Positions 44,243 through 54,141 of a DNA stretch of 64,000 bases are shown here, one piece after another. The notes under the pieces were generated by a model. It was not told where the DNA came from, did no database searches, and was given only the letters and a program-made list of their open reading frames with translations. Origin of the DNA: Sipunculus nudus (Eukaryota; Annelida; Sipuncula; Golfingiida; Sipunculidae); assembly GCA_026874595.1 (NCBI GenBank), contig CM049315.1, positions 70,441,916 through 70,505,915 of the forward strand, written 5' to 3'. A program made the position numbers and the translations under genes. Within the stretch, counting starts at the first letter, position 1. Each line of letters starts with the position of its first letter.

Positions 44243-44587
44243 TTAAGGCCAAAATAAAAAAAGGTATGGTTCTCAGGCACTTTTTTTCAGAAATCAATGC
44301 TGGCAGGCGATTTTTTATTTTTAATTTTTTGCTATGTTTCGATAAAAAATGACAAATGATTAGGGAAAAGCATGATAATGACAGATTTATTTTGCTAAAC
44401 AAGTAAAAGCCCTAAATAAAAAAGGAAATTGTATGATTTTATCTCCTTGAAAGAAATGTCCGAGCGGTTGCAGCACAAAATTGGTAAGTTTCTAATGAAT
44501 ATCAAAATAAACATTTTTGATGCGGGGGTTTAAAATTGATGCGGGCCGTGCCTTGGAACCAAACCTTTTATTTTTTTTGGCCTAATA
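44243..44587 (+). mobile_element. GGCC-ended MITE, copy d
   Basis: TTAAGGCCAAAATAAAAAAA then GGTATGGTTCTCAGGCAC at left; GTGCCTTGGAACCAAACC then TTTTTTTTGGCCTAA at right. It includes the GTCCGAGCGGTTGCAGCAC segment shared with copy b. Confidence 0.8.
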
Positions 44588-44740
44588 ATTTTCTTTGGTT
44601 CCATTTCTGAGTTTATAAACTATGGTGTAGAAGTTACCTATAAGGAAAACATAAACCTTTATTTTTAAAACCTTAAACTTAAACCTTAAACTATAAATAA
44701 ATAATATATATTATATAATATATATATATAAATTATATAT

Positions 44741-44816
44741 GTACAAGAAATGTCTATAAATTTCACATAATATTAAAACTTATCGTTGTCTAATAAATAT
44801 TTTCCTGACAAGACAA

Positions 44817-44822
<6 letters not shown>
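44741..44822 (+). repeat. Short repeat shared with 54411-54490
   Basis: AAGAAATGTCTATAAATTTC, TTATCGTTGTCTAATAAATA and AAGACAAGAATATAT occur in the same order at 54411-54490. Both copies run into TA-rich sequence. Confidence 0.7.
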
Positions 44823-44857
<35 letters not shown>

Positions 44858-45255
44858 TATAAAAAAAGTTGTCCTAATTATAATTTTCCTTCCTTTTCCG
44901 AGCCCCCCCCCCCCCCCCCCAGAAGATAAATTGACGTGATTATGTGCATGAATGACGAAAAAAAACATAAATGCGGAAATATTGGGAGCTTGGCAAAATA
45001 TTTAGGCTATGTCATGCCGATGCCCGATGTTTGTCAGCTGCTGTGCATAAAATTGTCGAAGTCACCGCTTGTTGGAAATGCGGCTAATCTGTCTAATCCT
45101 GTCGAAATCTCATAGGTTTCCTCTGAATGGCACATTGTGGTATTTTGCAGGCTGCCATATTTATATTTGTGTATAATGTTCCGAGAGTACGTGCAATAAC
45201 CCATGCTCTTCTCTTACAAAACCGTCATTATTAGTTATTTTAATAGCCTGCTATA

Positions 45256-45256
<1 letters not shown>

Positions 45257-45308
<52 letters not shown>

Positions 45309-45323
45309 TATATATATATATAT
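45257..45323. repeat. (TA)n microsatellite interrupted by a solo LTR
   Basis: TA tract ending at the TGTTACGG terminus of the solo LTR. TA resumes at 45989. Confidence 0.9.
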
Positions 45324-45988
45324 TGTTACGGAACTTAATAACAACAGATCACGTTGTCGTGACGAGCAATAAATTTTGTTACGGAGATAAGAAAAAATCA
45401 GATTCTGTAACACTAGGCAGCATGAAATGTCTAGGGGACAGTGTCAGTGTCCTAACATTACAGTACACTAAATCAATACAATTACACAGTATAACAAATA
45501 AAATGTCCAATACCAGTGTCCGGATCCCACCATCTGTCACAGCTCAACAAGTCCTTTAAAACCAATAATTCACGTGGATAGTAAAAATCCAAACTGGCAA
45601 ACTGGAGACAGTCCGTATTAAGCCGTATTAAGTCAGTTAAATATCTGACACCACTGCAAAACTGACGAGAAGGTAACATTCTTAGAGCTCGCTGGTTTTC
45701 CCTTTCTGCCGGCTCCAAACACAGCCCCTAATTTATAGCTTCTCATCCGAAAATACTAGAAATGGAAAATTCCTAAAGAACAATACACACGTACATGAAC
45801 AGACCTGAACATCTAGAAGAAAGAACGCTGTGTCTCTACGCTTGAGACCCCACACGCGAGCCGGCCAAACTCACATGTCTCCCATACCAACGAACTATGC
45901 CTGCCTAACAGATACATGTAACACTCCTGCGCACAATAAACCAAGGCCTGCCTTACACGCATCAGAATGTCAACAGACACATGTAACA
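45324..45988 (-). mobile_element. Solo LTR (665 bp)
   Basis: Starts TGTTACGGAACTTAATAAC and ends ACACATGTAACA (TG...CA), flanked on both sides by TA repeats with ATAT compatible with a 4-bp duplication. It has no internal region. Its first ~100 bp match the partial LTR at 63451 (TACGGAACnTAATA, ACAGATCACGT, CTGTAACACTAGGCAG). Orientation is a weak inference from AT-rich TATA-like sequence on minus. Confidence 0.8.
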
Positions 45989-46048
45989 ATATATATATAT
46001 AAACCAAGGCCTGCCTTTACACGCATCAGAATGTCAACAGACACATGT

Positions 46049-46063
<15 letters not shown>
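45938..46063. repeat. 63-bp tandem duplication of the solo-LTR tail
   Basis: AAACCAAGGCCTGCCTTACA through ATGTAACA and following TA is repeated from 46001 with one extra T. This puts a second LTR-end-like sequence between the solo LTR and element 2. Confidence 0.85.
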
Positions 46064-46102
<39 letters not shown>

Positions 46103-46105
<3 letters not shown>

Positions 46106-47249
46106 CACCAGACAATAGGTGACAATATGTACGGTGTTTTGTATCATAGTTTAACGAAGTCTGTTCTCTATTGATATTGACGTGAAACGTCATACTAAAG
46201 CGTTGACAGGTCTTGATTGTATATATATATATTGTGTATTCTTGTATAAAATCCCATCGGCTATCAGCTGATTTATCCGTGTCACGCATCGTGTGTATTA
46301 TTATTATGTGGTATGTGGGTCGCCATGGTGACGCTAACAGTCAAACTAGGTCACATATATCCTTATATGGGACACTTGAGAAATAAGCCAATCAGAGAAC
46401 CGGATCACCGTATTGTGACGACGATTGTGACGTCAGAGTTCAGGGAGAGACGCTGGAAGCTGCCTTCAGTTGGGTCTTGAAGCTTGAGGTGGCAGCACGC
46501 ACGCACGGGAGTAGGAACATTGAAACGCCAGAAACGGCATAGAAGCAAGCTTCTACATGTAGCAAGGACCCAGCTCATGAGAACTCAGCCGTGCTGCCGA
46601 CAGAGCTTCGTATTGGCGATAAAGTGAGAGAGCGCGCTCGTCACCTGCCGGCCTAGTTCAGCTTGACCTAAATACATAACCGCCGTAAGCCGAGAAACCA
46701 TTGCTACACGAGCAAGGTCAAGGACTCTAAGCTCTGCGTAAACAAAGAGAGCTATTGCATTCATGTGAACGTAATCCTACCCGGGTCGCTGACAAGCAAG
46801 ATCAGTTGAAGATCGCTAAACTCAGAAAGAGTAGATCTATATGGTGCTAACCATACGCTAGATTCTACACAAAACAGTAACCAGAGATCTCTGAAGGAAC
46901 TGGACTTTATTGTTTTATACAAACCATGGACTCAGTAAAATATCCTGTAATTTTAATGTGAAGAACTGTCGTATTGACACATCAACGCACACACTCACAT
47001 TGGTGTCTCTGTAAGTATTGTCTTGAATTATATTTGTGAATTTAACCTGATGTCTCATAGTTTCTATTGATCTAGGTGTATGATTGTCTGGTATTTTAAT
47101 ACACGTCCTTAAAAGAACCTGGAAATGTCACCTGTAATGGCCGGGATCTAATTTCTTGATGAGTGAAATCAAGTGGCGAGCGTAAACCCATCGTATGGTT
47201 TTATAGGTTATATCCGTTGTAAAGTTTTCACGTTAAGTTAGGGGTGACA
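46103..47249 (+). repeat. 5' LTR of element 2
   Basis: 1,147 bp. The start forms an 8-bp inverted repeat with 8-nt loop (TTGTCACC...GGTGACAA, counting one flanking T). Holds a CCAAT box (46388-46392) and a palindromic CRE, TGACGTCA (46428-46435). Confidence 0.95.
46428..46435 (+). promoter_or_regulatory. CRE-like site TGACGTCA in the 5' LTR
   Basis: Perfect palindromic cAMP-response element 35 bp downstream of a CCAAT box. The same pair is in the 3' LTR at 53266-53273. CREB/ATF regulation of the element is an inference. Confidence 0.5.
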
Positions 47250-47254
47250 TTGTA

Positions 47255-47272
47255 TGGCGAGCGTGCCAGGAT
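47255..47272 (+). other. Candidate primer binding site of element 2
   Basis: TGGCGAGCGTGCCAGGAT begins 6 nt after the 5' LTR. TGGCGA starts are compatible with a tRNA-Arg 3' end, but I cannot match it fully. Confidence 0.5.
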
Positions 47273-47968
47273 ATAATTAGTCTTAAAAAACTGGCTAATT
47301 ACAGTAAGTTTCAGAAGTTTTGAACTGAGAAAACAGTACTGAAACCAGACATTCATATACTCAAACTAGAGTTGATCTGAATTAATAATTGGAAATGACA
47401 CCAAACTGATGTTGTAGTGTATACTTGCACAATGAAATTACCCCACTGTTAGGAGTTAATATTTATTCAGTGAGAATATTACCTGAAGCACAACATTGTT
47501 TCAGGATTAGCATATACCTTGAAGATTTGGCTAGAACACATGCATGTTTTGTGAGTAATGCTAGTTCAGTGATACCTGAACATCATTACTGGTTTGATAT
47601 AAACCCAGATTAGAGTGAAAATTTTTGATGTTGTTAGATACGCCCTGGTATAATTTTTCCTACACTGGTTTGTGATTGGTCACGTGGTAGGGTCTCTTTA
47701 CAGGTAAGTTTACCCCTCCCGATTGGCATGGTAATCATAGGTGCATGGTGTTTATTGATATCTTGATATCCATCCGTCCATCCATCTGACCCTTCGTCCG
47801 ACCTTCCGTCCGTCCGTCCGTATAAGTAGATTTTGATGCGTAGAGCTACCGTAGTGTAATTGTGCGGATACCGCCGGTTCGTTAGGTTGGCTTTAACAGT
47901 ACGTATTTACGGATTTTTAAGAGCGGATATTACTAGATACTGGAATCTTACTAGGTTAGAGCGTTACC
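47273..47968 (+). other. Leader of element 2
   Basis: About 700 bp between primer site and gag without a supported gene. Contains a CCGT/CCAT simple repeat near 47769-47822 directly upstream of gag. Confidence 0.6.
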
Positions 47969-48274
47969 ATGGAAACGTTAGAGTCACTTGTTAGATGCGG
48001 ACAGGCCTTGGGGCTTAAGGACCAGGCTTTACAAGATTATGTTGAGGCTAGACGGCGTGCGGATGAGGAACGCGAGGAAAGAGCTAGGCAACGTGAAATA
48101 GAGAAGGAACAGCGGGAATTAGAGCGTGAGCAGCGGGAATTAGAGCGCGAGCGAGAGGCTAGAGCCCACGAATTAGAGGTTCTAAGGTTAAAGTCTGACT
48201 CTGGGGTTAGAGAAGTAGGGATGTATTCCCGAAAATCCAGCTTCCACCTTTTGATGAGGCTCACGATCAGCTAG
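47969..48274 (+). pseudogene. gag N-terminus of element 2, frameshifted
   Basis: ATG in good context (TTACCATGG). The first ~75 codons are a heptad-rich, highly charged coiled coil (EEREERARQREIEKEQRELE). The frame then enters a stop at 48272-48274, while the capsid continues in another frame that opens at 48211. The break lies between about 48208 and 48232 and looks like a single-base indel rather than a programmed site, as no slippery sequence is visible. Confidence 0.75.
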
Positions 48275-50913
48275 ATGCGTTTCTTGAGCGATTTGAACGA
48301 TTAGCTGTATGTCAAGGCTATGATAGGGAGAATTGGGCGTTACACCTGAGTCCGTTACTGCGGGGTAAGGCGCTAGGGACTTACACACAGTTATTGGTTA
48401 GTGAGGCCATGGATTACGATAAGTTAAAGATAGCCTTGTTAAAGCGATACCAAATGACTGAAGAGGGTTATCGACACAAGTTTCGGACTTGTAGGCCTGA
48501 GCGAGGCGAAACGCCGAGTCAGTTTGCGGTGAGACTGAGTGGATACCTAGACCATTGGATAGGGATGGCAGGGGTCGGAGGTGACTACGACGGGGTAGTT
48601 AACCTGTTGATGTGTGAGCAGTTCGTAAACTGCTGTAGTAGGGATCTCTCTATGTTTTTGAAAGAGAGACGGTGTCGTGACTTTGAAAGTATGGTAGACT
48701 TAGCCGAGAGTTATACGGAGGCTCACGGTGTACACAGCCTTACAGCAGGTCCTCGTTATGGCAATAATGTGCCGCGTCCAGCGCAACCGGTATCTCAGCC
48801 TAGAGAGAAGCGAGAGGTTGAGCGCAGTCCGGGCTGTCAGACATTTAAGCCATCAGGAGGCATCAGATGTTATTTATGTAATGAACTGGGACATAAGGCG
48901 CGGGAATGTAAGACTAGTGCCCGGTCGAGGCCTAGGTCTTCCCCTCAAGTAGGGCGTGCTGCTGGCGATCAGCAGAGGTATAGGACTAATTTTAGCCCCC
49001 CGTATAACCGAAAACAGAAACCGGAGACTATGTCAATGGCAGTAGTCGAGGCGGAAACGGAGACAGTCGGTGCGGTGAAACCGGAAGTAGAGAGTCCGAG
49101 TCAGTCGTTAGGCTTTGCTGCCCAGACAGAAGGCGGAATCTCGTTACCTGTGTGTGAAGGGCTGGTGAATGGTAAGTCAGCGAGGGTGCTGCGGGATTCG
49201 GGATGTTCCTCGGCAGGAATACGTGAGTCGTACGTGGAGCCGAATCAGTTCACCGGACACCAGGTCGAGTGTAGGTTGTTCGACGGGTCTGTAAGACAAT
49301 TTCCTACGGCTAGGATTAATGTGGACTGTGCGTTCTTTGTCGGTACTATCGAGGCAATGGTGGTCGGGGATGCTGTATGTGATTTAGCGCTAGGTAACGT
49401 AGCGGGAGCGCGTGATCCGTATGATCCGGACCCGACGTGGAAGTCTGAGCGGTCCTCAGGCATAGTGTGTGACGGTGTAGAGTCACAAAAGGAGGTGTCG
49501 TCCGCGGTGGAGACACGGAGCGCTGCACGAGAGAAACAGATACCGACGCGTAGCTTGAATGTTGCAAGCCCAGTTGCCGATGTGAGTCCGGCCGAATTTT
49601 TGAAGGCGCAGGAGGAGGATGGGTCTTTAGCGCCGTATTGGAGGCTAGCTAGAGAGGCTAGAAATGATAGTCCATTTAGAATTGAGGACGGATATTTAGT
49701 TCGGGTTGTGAGTGATAAACGGGGAGATCAAGATGGATCTCGAGTGGTGGTACCTCAGACGTTACGGTACGACGTAATGAGGATGGGCCACGAAGCGGTT
49801 ATGGCGGGCCATCAGGGCATAGACAAAACGCACGACCGCGTGAGAACTCAGTTTTTCTGGAAAGGGATGTATAATGACATTGCTGAGTTTTGCAAGTCCT
49901 GTCCCATTTGCCAGAAAACCATACCGAAAGGCAAGGTGCCTGGAGCTACGTTAGGCCAGATGCCATTAATTGATGAGCCCTGGCGTAGAATTTCGATGGA
50001 TCTGGTTGGGCCGATCCATCCAGCGTCTGAGAGAGGTCACAGGTATATTCTGACCGTTATGGATTATGCCACTAGATATCCGGAGGCTGTTGCTTTAAAG
50101 AACATAGATACAGTCTCTGTGGCTGATGCGCTAGTTGATATTTATGCGCGGTTAGGAGTGCCGTCAGAGGTGCTTACTGACATGGGAACACAATTTACGT
50201 CAGACCTCATGCGAGAAGTTAGCCGTGTTTTGTCTGTAAGACAGCTCACCACTACTCCTTACCATCCTATGTGCAACGGAATGGTGGAGAGATTCAATGG
50301 AACGTTAAAGTTAATGTTGAAACGGATGTGCGAGGAAAGACCGCGAGATTGGGATCGGTACCTCAGCGCCGTGCTTTTTGTGTACCGAGAAGCGCCACAT
50401 GAGAGCACAGGGTTCTCACCCTTTGAGTTGCTCTATGGTAGGATCGTTAAAGGACCGATGCGGATTCTAAGGGATCTGTGGACCAAGCGAGATACTAGCG
50501 TCGAGACTAAAACCACGTACCAATACGTCCTGGACCTACAAGACAAACTAAGCGACACATGCGCGTTAGCTAGAGAGGCGTTGAACAAATCAGCGAACAG
50601 ACACAGACTGTTATATGATAGAGGTAAATGCACGCGCAGGTTTGAGGCCGGAGACGAAGTTTTGTTGTTACTCCCGACGGAGCGGAACAAATTAATGGTA
50701 CAGTGGAAAGGCCCCTATACTATTGTAAACAGGGTTGGGGACTTAGACTATCGGATTAAGATTGGCGATAAGGTTAAAACCTTCCACGTGAATATGCTGA
50801 AACGGTACCATGCTAGAAACGAGCCCCAGCATATTCTGGCAGCGGTAGCCAAGGGCGCACCTGATTCTATACATGATCCTGACGGTGTAGACGGGGAAAC
50901 AGAGCACTGTTAG
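48211..50913 (+). CDS. gag (capsid, nucleocapsid)-protease-integrase of element 2
   Basis: One open frame; the first ATG in it is at 48394, but capsid sequence starts upstream (FPKIQLPPFDEAHDQLDAFL). Numbered from 48394: capsid to about 140; CCHC knuckle CYLCNELGHKAREC from C159; aspartic protease active site with D268 in LRDSGCSS and later DLALGN; integrase zinc region (HEAVMAGH...CKSCPICQ); DD35E core with D536, D596 and E632; C-terminal GPY/F module (WKGPYTIV). It ends TAG at 50911-50913. Protease is followed directly by integrase, with no RT between, so the order is Ty1/copia-like although the sequences are Ty3/gypsy-like. The integrase catalytic triad is intact. Confidence 0.9.
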   Translation, partial: RSRDVFPKIQLPPFDEAHDQLDAFLERFERLAVCQGYDRENWALHLSPLLRGKALGTYTQLLVSEAMDYDKLKIALLKRYQMTEEGYRHKFRTCRPERGETPSQFAVRLSGYLDHWIGMAGVGGDYDGVVNLLMCEQFVNCCSRDLSMFLKERRCRDFESMVDLAESYTEAHGVHSLTAGPRYGNNVPRPAQPVSQPREKREVERSPGCQTFKPSGGIRCYLCNELGHKARECKTSARSRPRSSPQVGRAAGDQQRYRTNFSPPYNRKQKPETMSMAVVEAETETVGAVKPEVESPSQSLGFAAQTEGGISLPVCEGLVNGKSARVLRDSGCSSAGIRESYVEPNQFTGHQVECRLFDGSVRQFPTARINVDCAFFVGTIEAMVVGDAVCDLALGNVAGARDPYDPDPTWKSERSSGIVCDGVESQKEVSSAVETRSAAREKQIPTRSLNVASPVADVSPAEFLKAQEEDGSLAPYWRLAREARNDSPFRIEDGYLVRVVSDKRGDQDGSRVVVPQTLRYDVMRMGHEAVMAGHQGIDKTHDRVRTQFFWKGMYNDIAEFCKSCPICQKTIPKGKVPGATLGQMPLIDEPWRRISMDLVGPIHPASERGHRYILTVMDYATRYPEAVALKNIDTVSVADALVDIYARLGVPSEVLTDMGTQFTSDLMREVSRVLSVRQLTTTPYHPMCNGMVERFNGTLKLMLKRMCEERPRDWDRYLSAVLFVYREAPHESTGFSPFELLYGRIVKGPMRILRDLWTKRDTSVETKTTYQYVLDLQDKLSDTCALAREALNKSANRHRLLYDRGKCTRRFEAGDEVLLLLPTERNKLMVQWKGPYTIVNRVGDLDYRIKIGDKVKTFHVNMLKRYHARNEPQHILAAVAKGAPDSIHDPDGVDGETEHC

Positions 50914-50916
50914 AGT

Positions 50917-52126
50917 GTTGTGAGTGATAAACGGGGAGATCAAGATGGATCTCGAGTGGTGGTACCTCAGACGTTACGGTACGACGTAATGAGGATGGGC
51001 CACGAAGCGGTTATGGCGGGCCATCAGGGCATAGACAAAACGCACGACCGCGTGAGAACTCAGTTTTTCTGGAAAGGGATGTATAATGACATTGCTGAGT
51101 TTTGCAAGTCCTGTCCCATTTGCCAGAAAACCATACCGAAAGGCAAGGTGCCTGGAGCTACGTTAGGCCAGATGCCATTAATTGATGAGCCCTGGCGTAG
51201 AATTTCGATGGATCTGGTTGGGCCGATCCATCCAGCGTCTGAGAGAGGTCACAGGTATATTCTGACCGTTATGGATTATGCCACTAGATATCCGGAGGCT
51301 GTTGCTTTAAAGAACATAGATACAGTCTCTGTGGCTGATGCGCTAGTTGATATTTATGCGCGGTTAGGAGTGCCGTCAGAGGTGCTTACTGACATGGGAA
51401 CACAATTTACGTCAGACCTCATGCGAGAAGTTAGCCGTGTTTTGTCTGTAAGACAGCTCACCACTACTCCTTACCATCCTATGTGCAACGGAATGGTGGA
51501 GAGATTCAATGGAACGTTAAAGTTAATGTTGAAACGGATGTGCGAGGAAAGACCGCGAGATTGGGATCGGTACCTCAGCGCCGTGCTTTTTGTGTACCGA
51601 GAAGCGCCACATGAGAGCACAGGGTTCTCACCCTTTGAGTTGCTCTATGGTAGGATCTTTAAAGGACCGATGCGGATTCTAAGGGATCTGTGGACCAAGC
51701 GAGATACTAGCGTCGAGACTAAAACCACGTACCAATACGTCCTGGACCTACAAGACAAACTAAGCGACACATGCGCGTTAGCTAGAGAGGCGTTGAACAA
51801 ATCAGCGAACAGACACAGACTGTTATATGATAGAGATAAATGCACGCGCAGGTTTGAGGCCGGAGACGAAGTTTTGTTGTTACTCCCGACGGAGCGGAAC
51901 AAATTAATGGTACAGTGGAAAGGCCCCTATACTATTGTAAACAGGGTTGGGGACTTAGACTATCGGATTAAGATTGGCGATAAGGTTAAAACCTTCCACG
52001 TGAATATGCTGAAACGGTACCATGCTAGAAACGAGCCCCAGCATATTCTGGCAGCGGTAGCCAAGGGCGCACCTGATTCTATACATGATCCTGACGGTGT
52101 AGACGGGGAAACAGAGCACTGTTAGA
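50917..52126 (+). CDS. Second, tandem integrase copy of element 2
   Basis: 1,210 bp repeating 49705-50914 with two base differences seen (V to F in GRIVKG, G to D in YDRGKC). It has no ATG of its own and follows the first copy in the same frame, separated only by that copy's TAG plus two bases, so readthrough would give a double integrase. The D,D35E residues are intact. The copy occupies the place where the RT fingers and palm should be, and its end is fused to the RT thumb. Confidence 0.9.
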
Positions 52127-52720
52127 CCTAAGACAAAGAAGGCTTTGCGAGCATTCCTAGGTCTTACAGGGTACTATCGAAAATTCGTGCCAAACTATGC
52201 GGAAATAGCGGTGCCCTTGACTGATCTAACGCGTAAAGGTCAACCTAACAAACTAGACTGGAAACCCGTACACGAGAACGCGTACTGTTCTCTAAAGGCT
52301 AAACTGTCAGACCCTCCCATACTGAAGCTACCTGATTTCAGTAAACGATTTTATTTGAAATGTGATGCATCTGATGTGGGTATTGGCTGTATCCTGATGC
52401 AAAGACACGAGGGGATCATGCACCCAGTAGCTTATGCCAGTCGTAAACTATTGCCCAGGGAGAGAAATTACTCCACCATCGAGAAAGAGTCATTAGCAAT
52501 TGTATGGTCTGTACAGAAATTTGAGATGTACCTGGCTTGTAGACCGTTCACCATTCAGACCGACCACAAACCATTAAAGTGTATTAGCAAATCAAAATGT
52601 GCTAATAAGAGAGTAATGAGATGGGCACTGGTTCTACAAGAGTTTAGATTTGATATTGAAGCAGTGTCAGGTAAACTAAACCATGGACCTGATTTTCTTA
52701 GCAGACTGCCTGAGTGTTAG
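52127..52720 (+). pseudogene. RT thumb and RNase H remnant of element 2
   Basis: Opens at the duplication junction with PKTKKALRAFLGLTGYYRKF, the segment after the RT palm in Ty3/gypsy pol, then an RNase H domain with all four acidic positions (KCDASDVG, EKESLAIV, QTDHKPLK, GPDFLSR), stop at 52718-52720. It is in a different frame from the upstream integrase and has no ATG near its start. The RT motifs upstream (including YxDD) are missing. Confidence 0.9.
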
Positions 52721-52925
52721 GATGTAATGAGCTATAATGTTTAGCCAGTTAAGTCTAAACATGTACAAGATTTTGCCCTGTGTCATAGACCGTGGGCATG
52801 TACTAATGACAACTTGTTACATGACCCTTATGTATTGCTATGTATTGCTACATGTAAATATGTTTAGCTGGACCCTGTGAGATAGAACGATACGATGTAT
52901 CGAGAAAATACCGTGTATTTTCTTT

Positions 52926-52937
52926 AAAAGGAGGGGG
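52926..52937 (+). other. Polypurine tract of element 2
   Basis: AAAAGGAGGGGG, 3 bp before the 3' LTR. Confidence 0.85.
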
Positions 52938-52940
52938 TGA

Positions 52941-54083
52941 TGTCACCAGACAATAGGTGACAATATGTACGGTGTTTTGTATCATAGTTTAACGAAGTCT
53001 GTTCTCTATTGATATTGACGTGAAACGTCATACTAAAGCGTTGACAGGTCTTGATTGTATATATATATATTGTGTATTCTTGTATGAAATCCCATCGGCT
53101 ATCAGCTGATTTATCCGTGTCACGCATCGTGTGTATTATTATTATGTGGTATGTGGGTCGCCATGGTGACGCTAACAGTCAAACTAGGTCACATATATCC
53201 TTATATGGGACACTTGAGAAATAAGCCAATCAGAGAACCGGATCGCCGTATTGTGACGACGATTGTGACGTCAGAGTTCAGGGAGAGACGCTGGAAGCTG
53301 CCTTCAGTTGGGTCTTGAAGCTTGAGGTGGCAGCACGCACGCACGGGAGTAGGAACATTGAAACGCCAGAAACGGCATAGAAGCAAGCTTCTACATGTAG
53401 CAAGGACCCAGCTCATGAGAACTCAGCCGTGCTGCCGACAGAGCTTCGTATTGGCGATAAAGTGAGAGAGCGCGCTCGTCACCTGCCGGCCTAGTTCAGC
53501 TTGACCTAAATACATAACCGCCGTAAGCCGAGAAACCATTGCTACACGAGCAAGGTCAAGGACTCTAAGCTCTGCGTAAACAAAGAGAGCTATTGCATTC
53601 ATGTGAACGTAATCCTACCCGGGTCGCTGACAAGCAAGATCAGTTGAAGATCGCTAAACTCAGAAAGAGTAGATCTATATGGTGCTAACCATACGCTAGA
53701 TTCTACACAAAACAGTAACCAGAGATCTCTGAAGGAACTGGACTTTATTGTTTTATACAAACCATGGACTCAGTAAAATATCCTGTAATTTTAATGTGAA
53801 GAACTGTCGTATTGACACATCAACGCACACACTCACATTGGTGTCTCTGTAAGTATTGTCTTGAATTATATTTGTGAATTTAACCTGATGTCTCATAGTT
53901 TCTATTGATCTAGGTGTATGATTGTCTGGTATTTTAATACACGTCCTTAAAAGAACCTGGAAATGTCACCTGTAATGGCCGGGATCTAATTTCTTGATGA
54001 GTGAAATCAAGTGGCGAGCGTAAACCCATCGTATGGTTTTATAGGTTATATCCGTTGTAAAGTTTTCACGTTAAGTTAGGGGT

Positions 54084-54087
<4 letters not shown>
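52941..54087 (+). repeat. 3' LTR of element 2
   Basis: 1,147 bp, nearly identical to the 5' LTR. Confidence 0.95.

Positions 54088-54138
<51 letters not shown>
54088..54138. repeat. (TA)n microsatellite, right half of the element 2 target
   Basis: Pure TA; continues the tract at 46053-46102 interrupted by element 2. Confidence 0.95.

Positions 54139-54141
<3 letters not shown>

Larger units (their letters stand above)
41564..45256. other. Region upstream of SH3BGRL-like gene
   Basis: The first ~300 bp are GC-richer than the surroundings and should hold the promoter of the minus-strand gene; no motif is clear. A divergent 50-codon frame (MDREKLYPILVRNPF, from about 41667) has no known domain. 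Beyond it: (AAT)n and a SINE (42649-43110), a truncated dispersed repeat with (GA)n (43675-43872), a GGCC-ended MITE (44243-44587), a short repeat also seen at 54411 (44741-44822), poly(C) at 44905-44920 and (TA)n tracts. Confidence 0.5.
46103..54087 (+). mobile_element. LTR retrotransposon (element 2): INT-before-RH order, duplicated integrase, no RT palm
   Basis: A 7,985-bp element. LTRs 46103-47249 and 52941-54087 (1,147 bp each, TGTCACC...GGTGACA) differ at two noticed sites (A/G in TATAAAATCCC and A/G in GGATCACCG). Internal order: gag, protease, integrase, a second integrase copy, then the RT thumb and RNase H. Sequences are Ty3/gypsy type but integrase precedes RNase H, as in the GMR1-like group described for animals. 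The RT fingers and palm are absent, gag is frameshifted, and the copy is non-autonomous. Inserted in (TA)n; TATAT on both sides is compatible with a 5-bp duplication. Confidence 0.92.

Noticed and set aside
50911-50913. Programmed readthrough of the TAG between the two integrases
   Set aside because: The stop is the natural end of the first integrase and simply lies at the duplication junction; nothing downstream resembles a readthrough signal.
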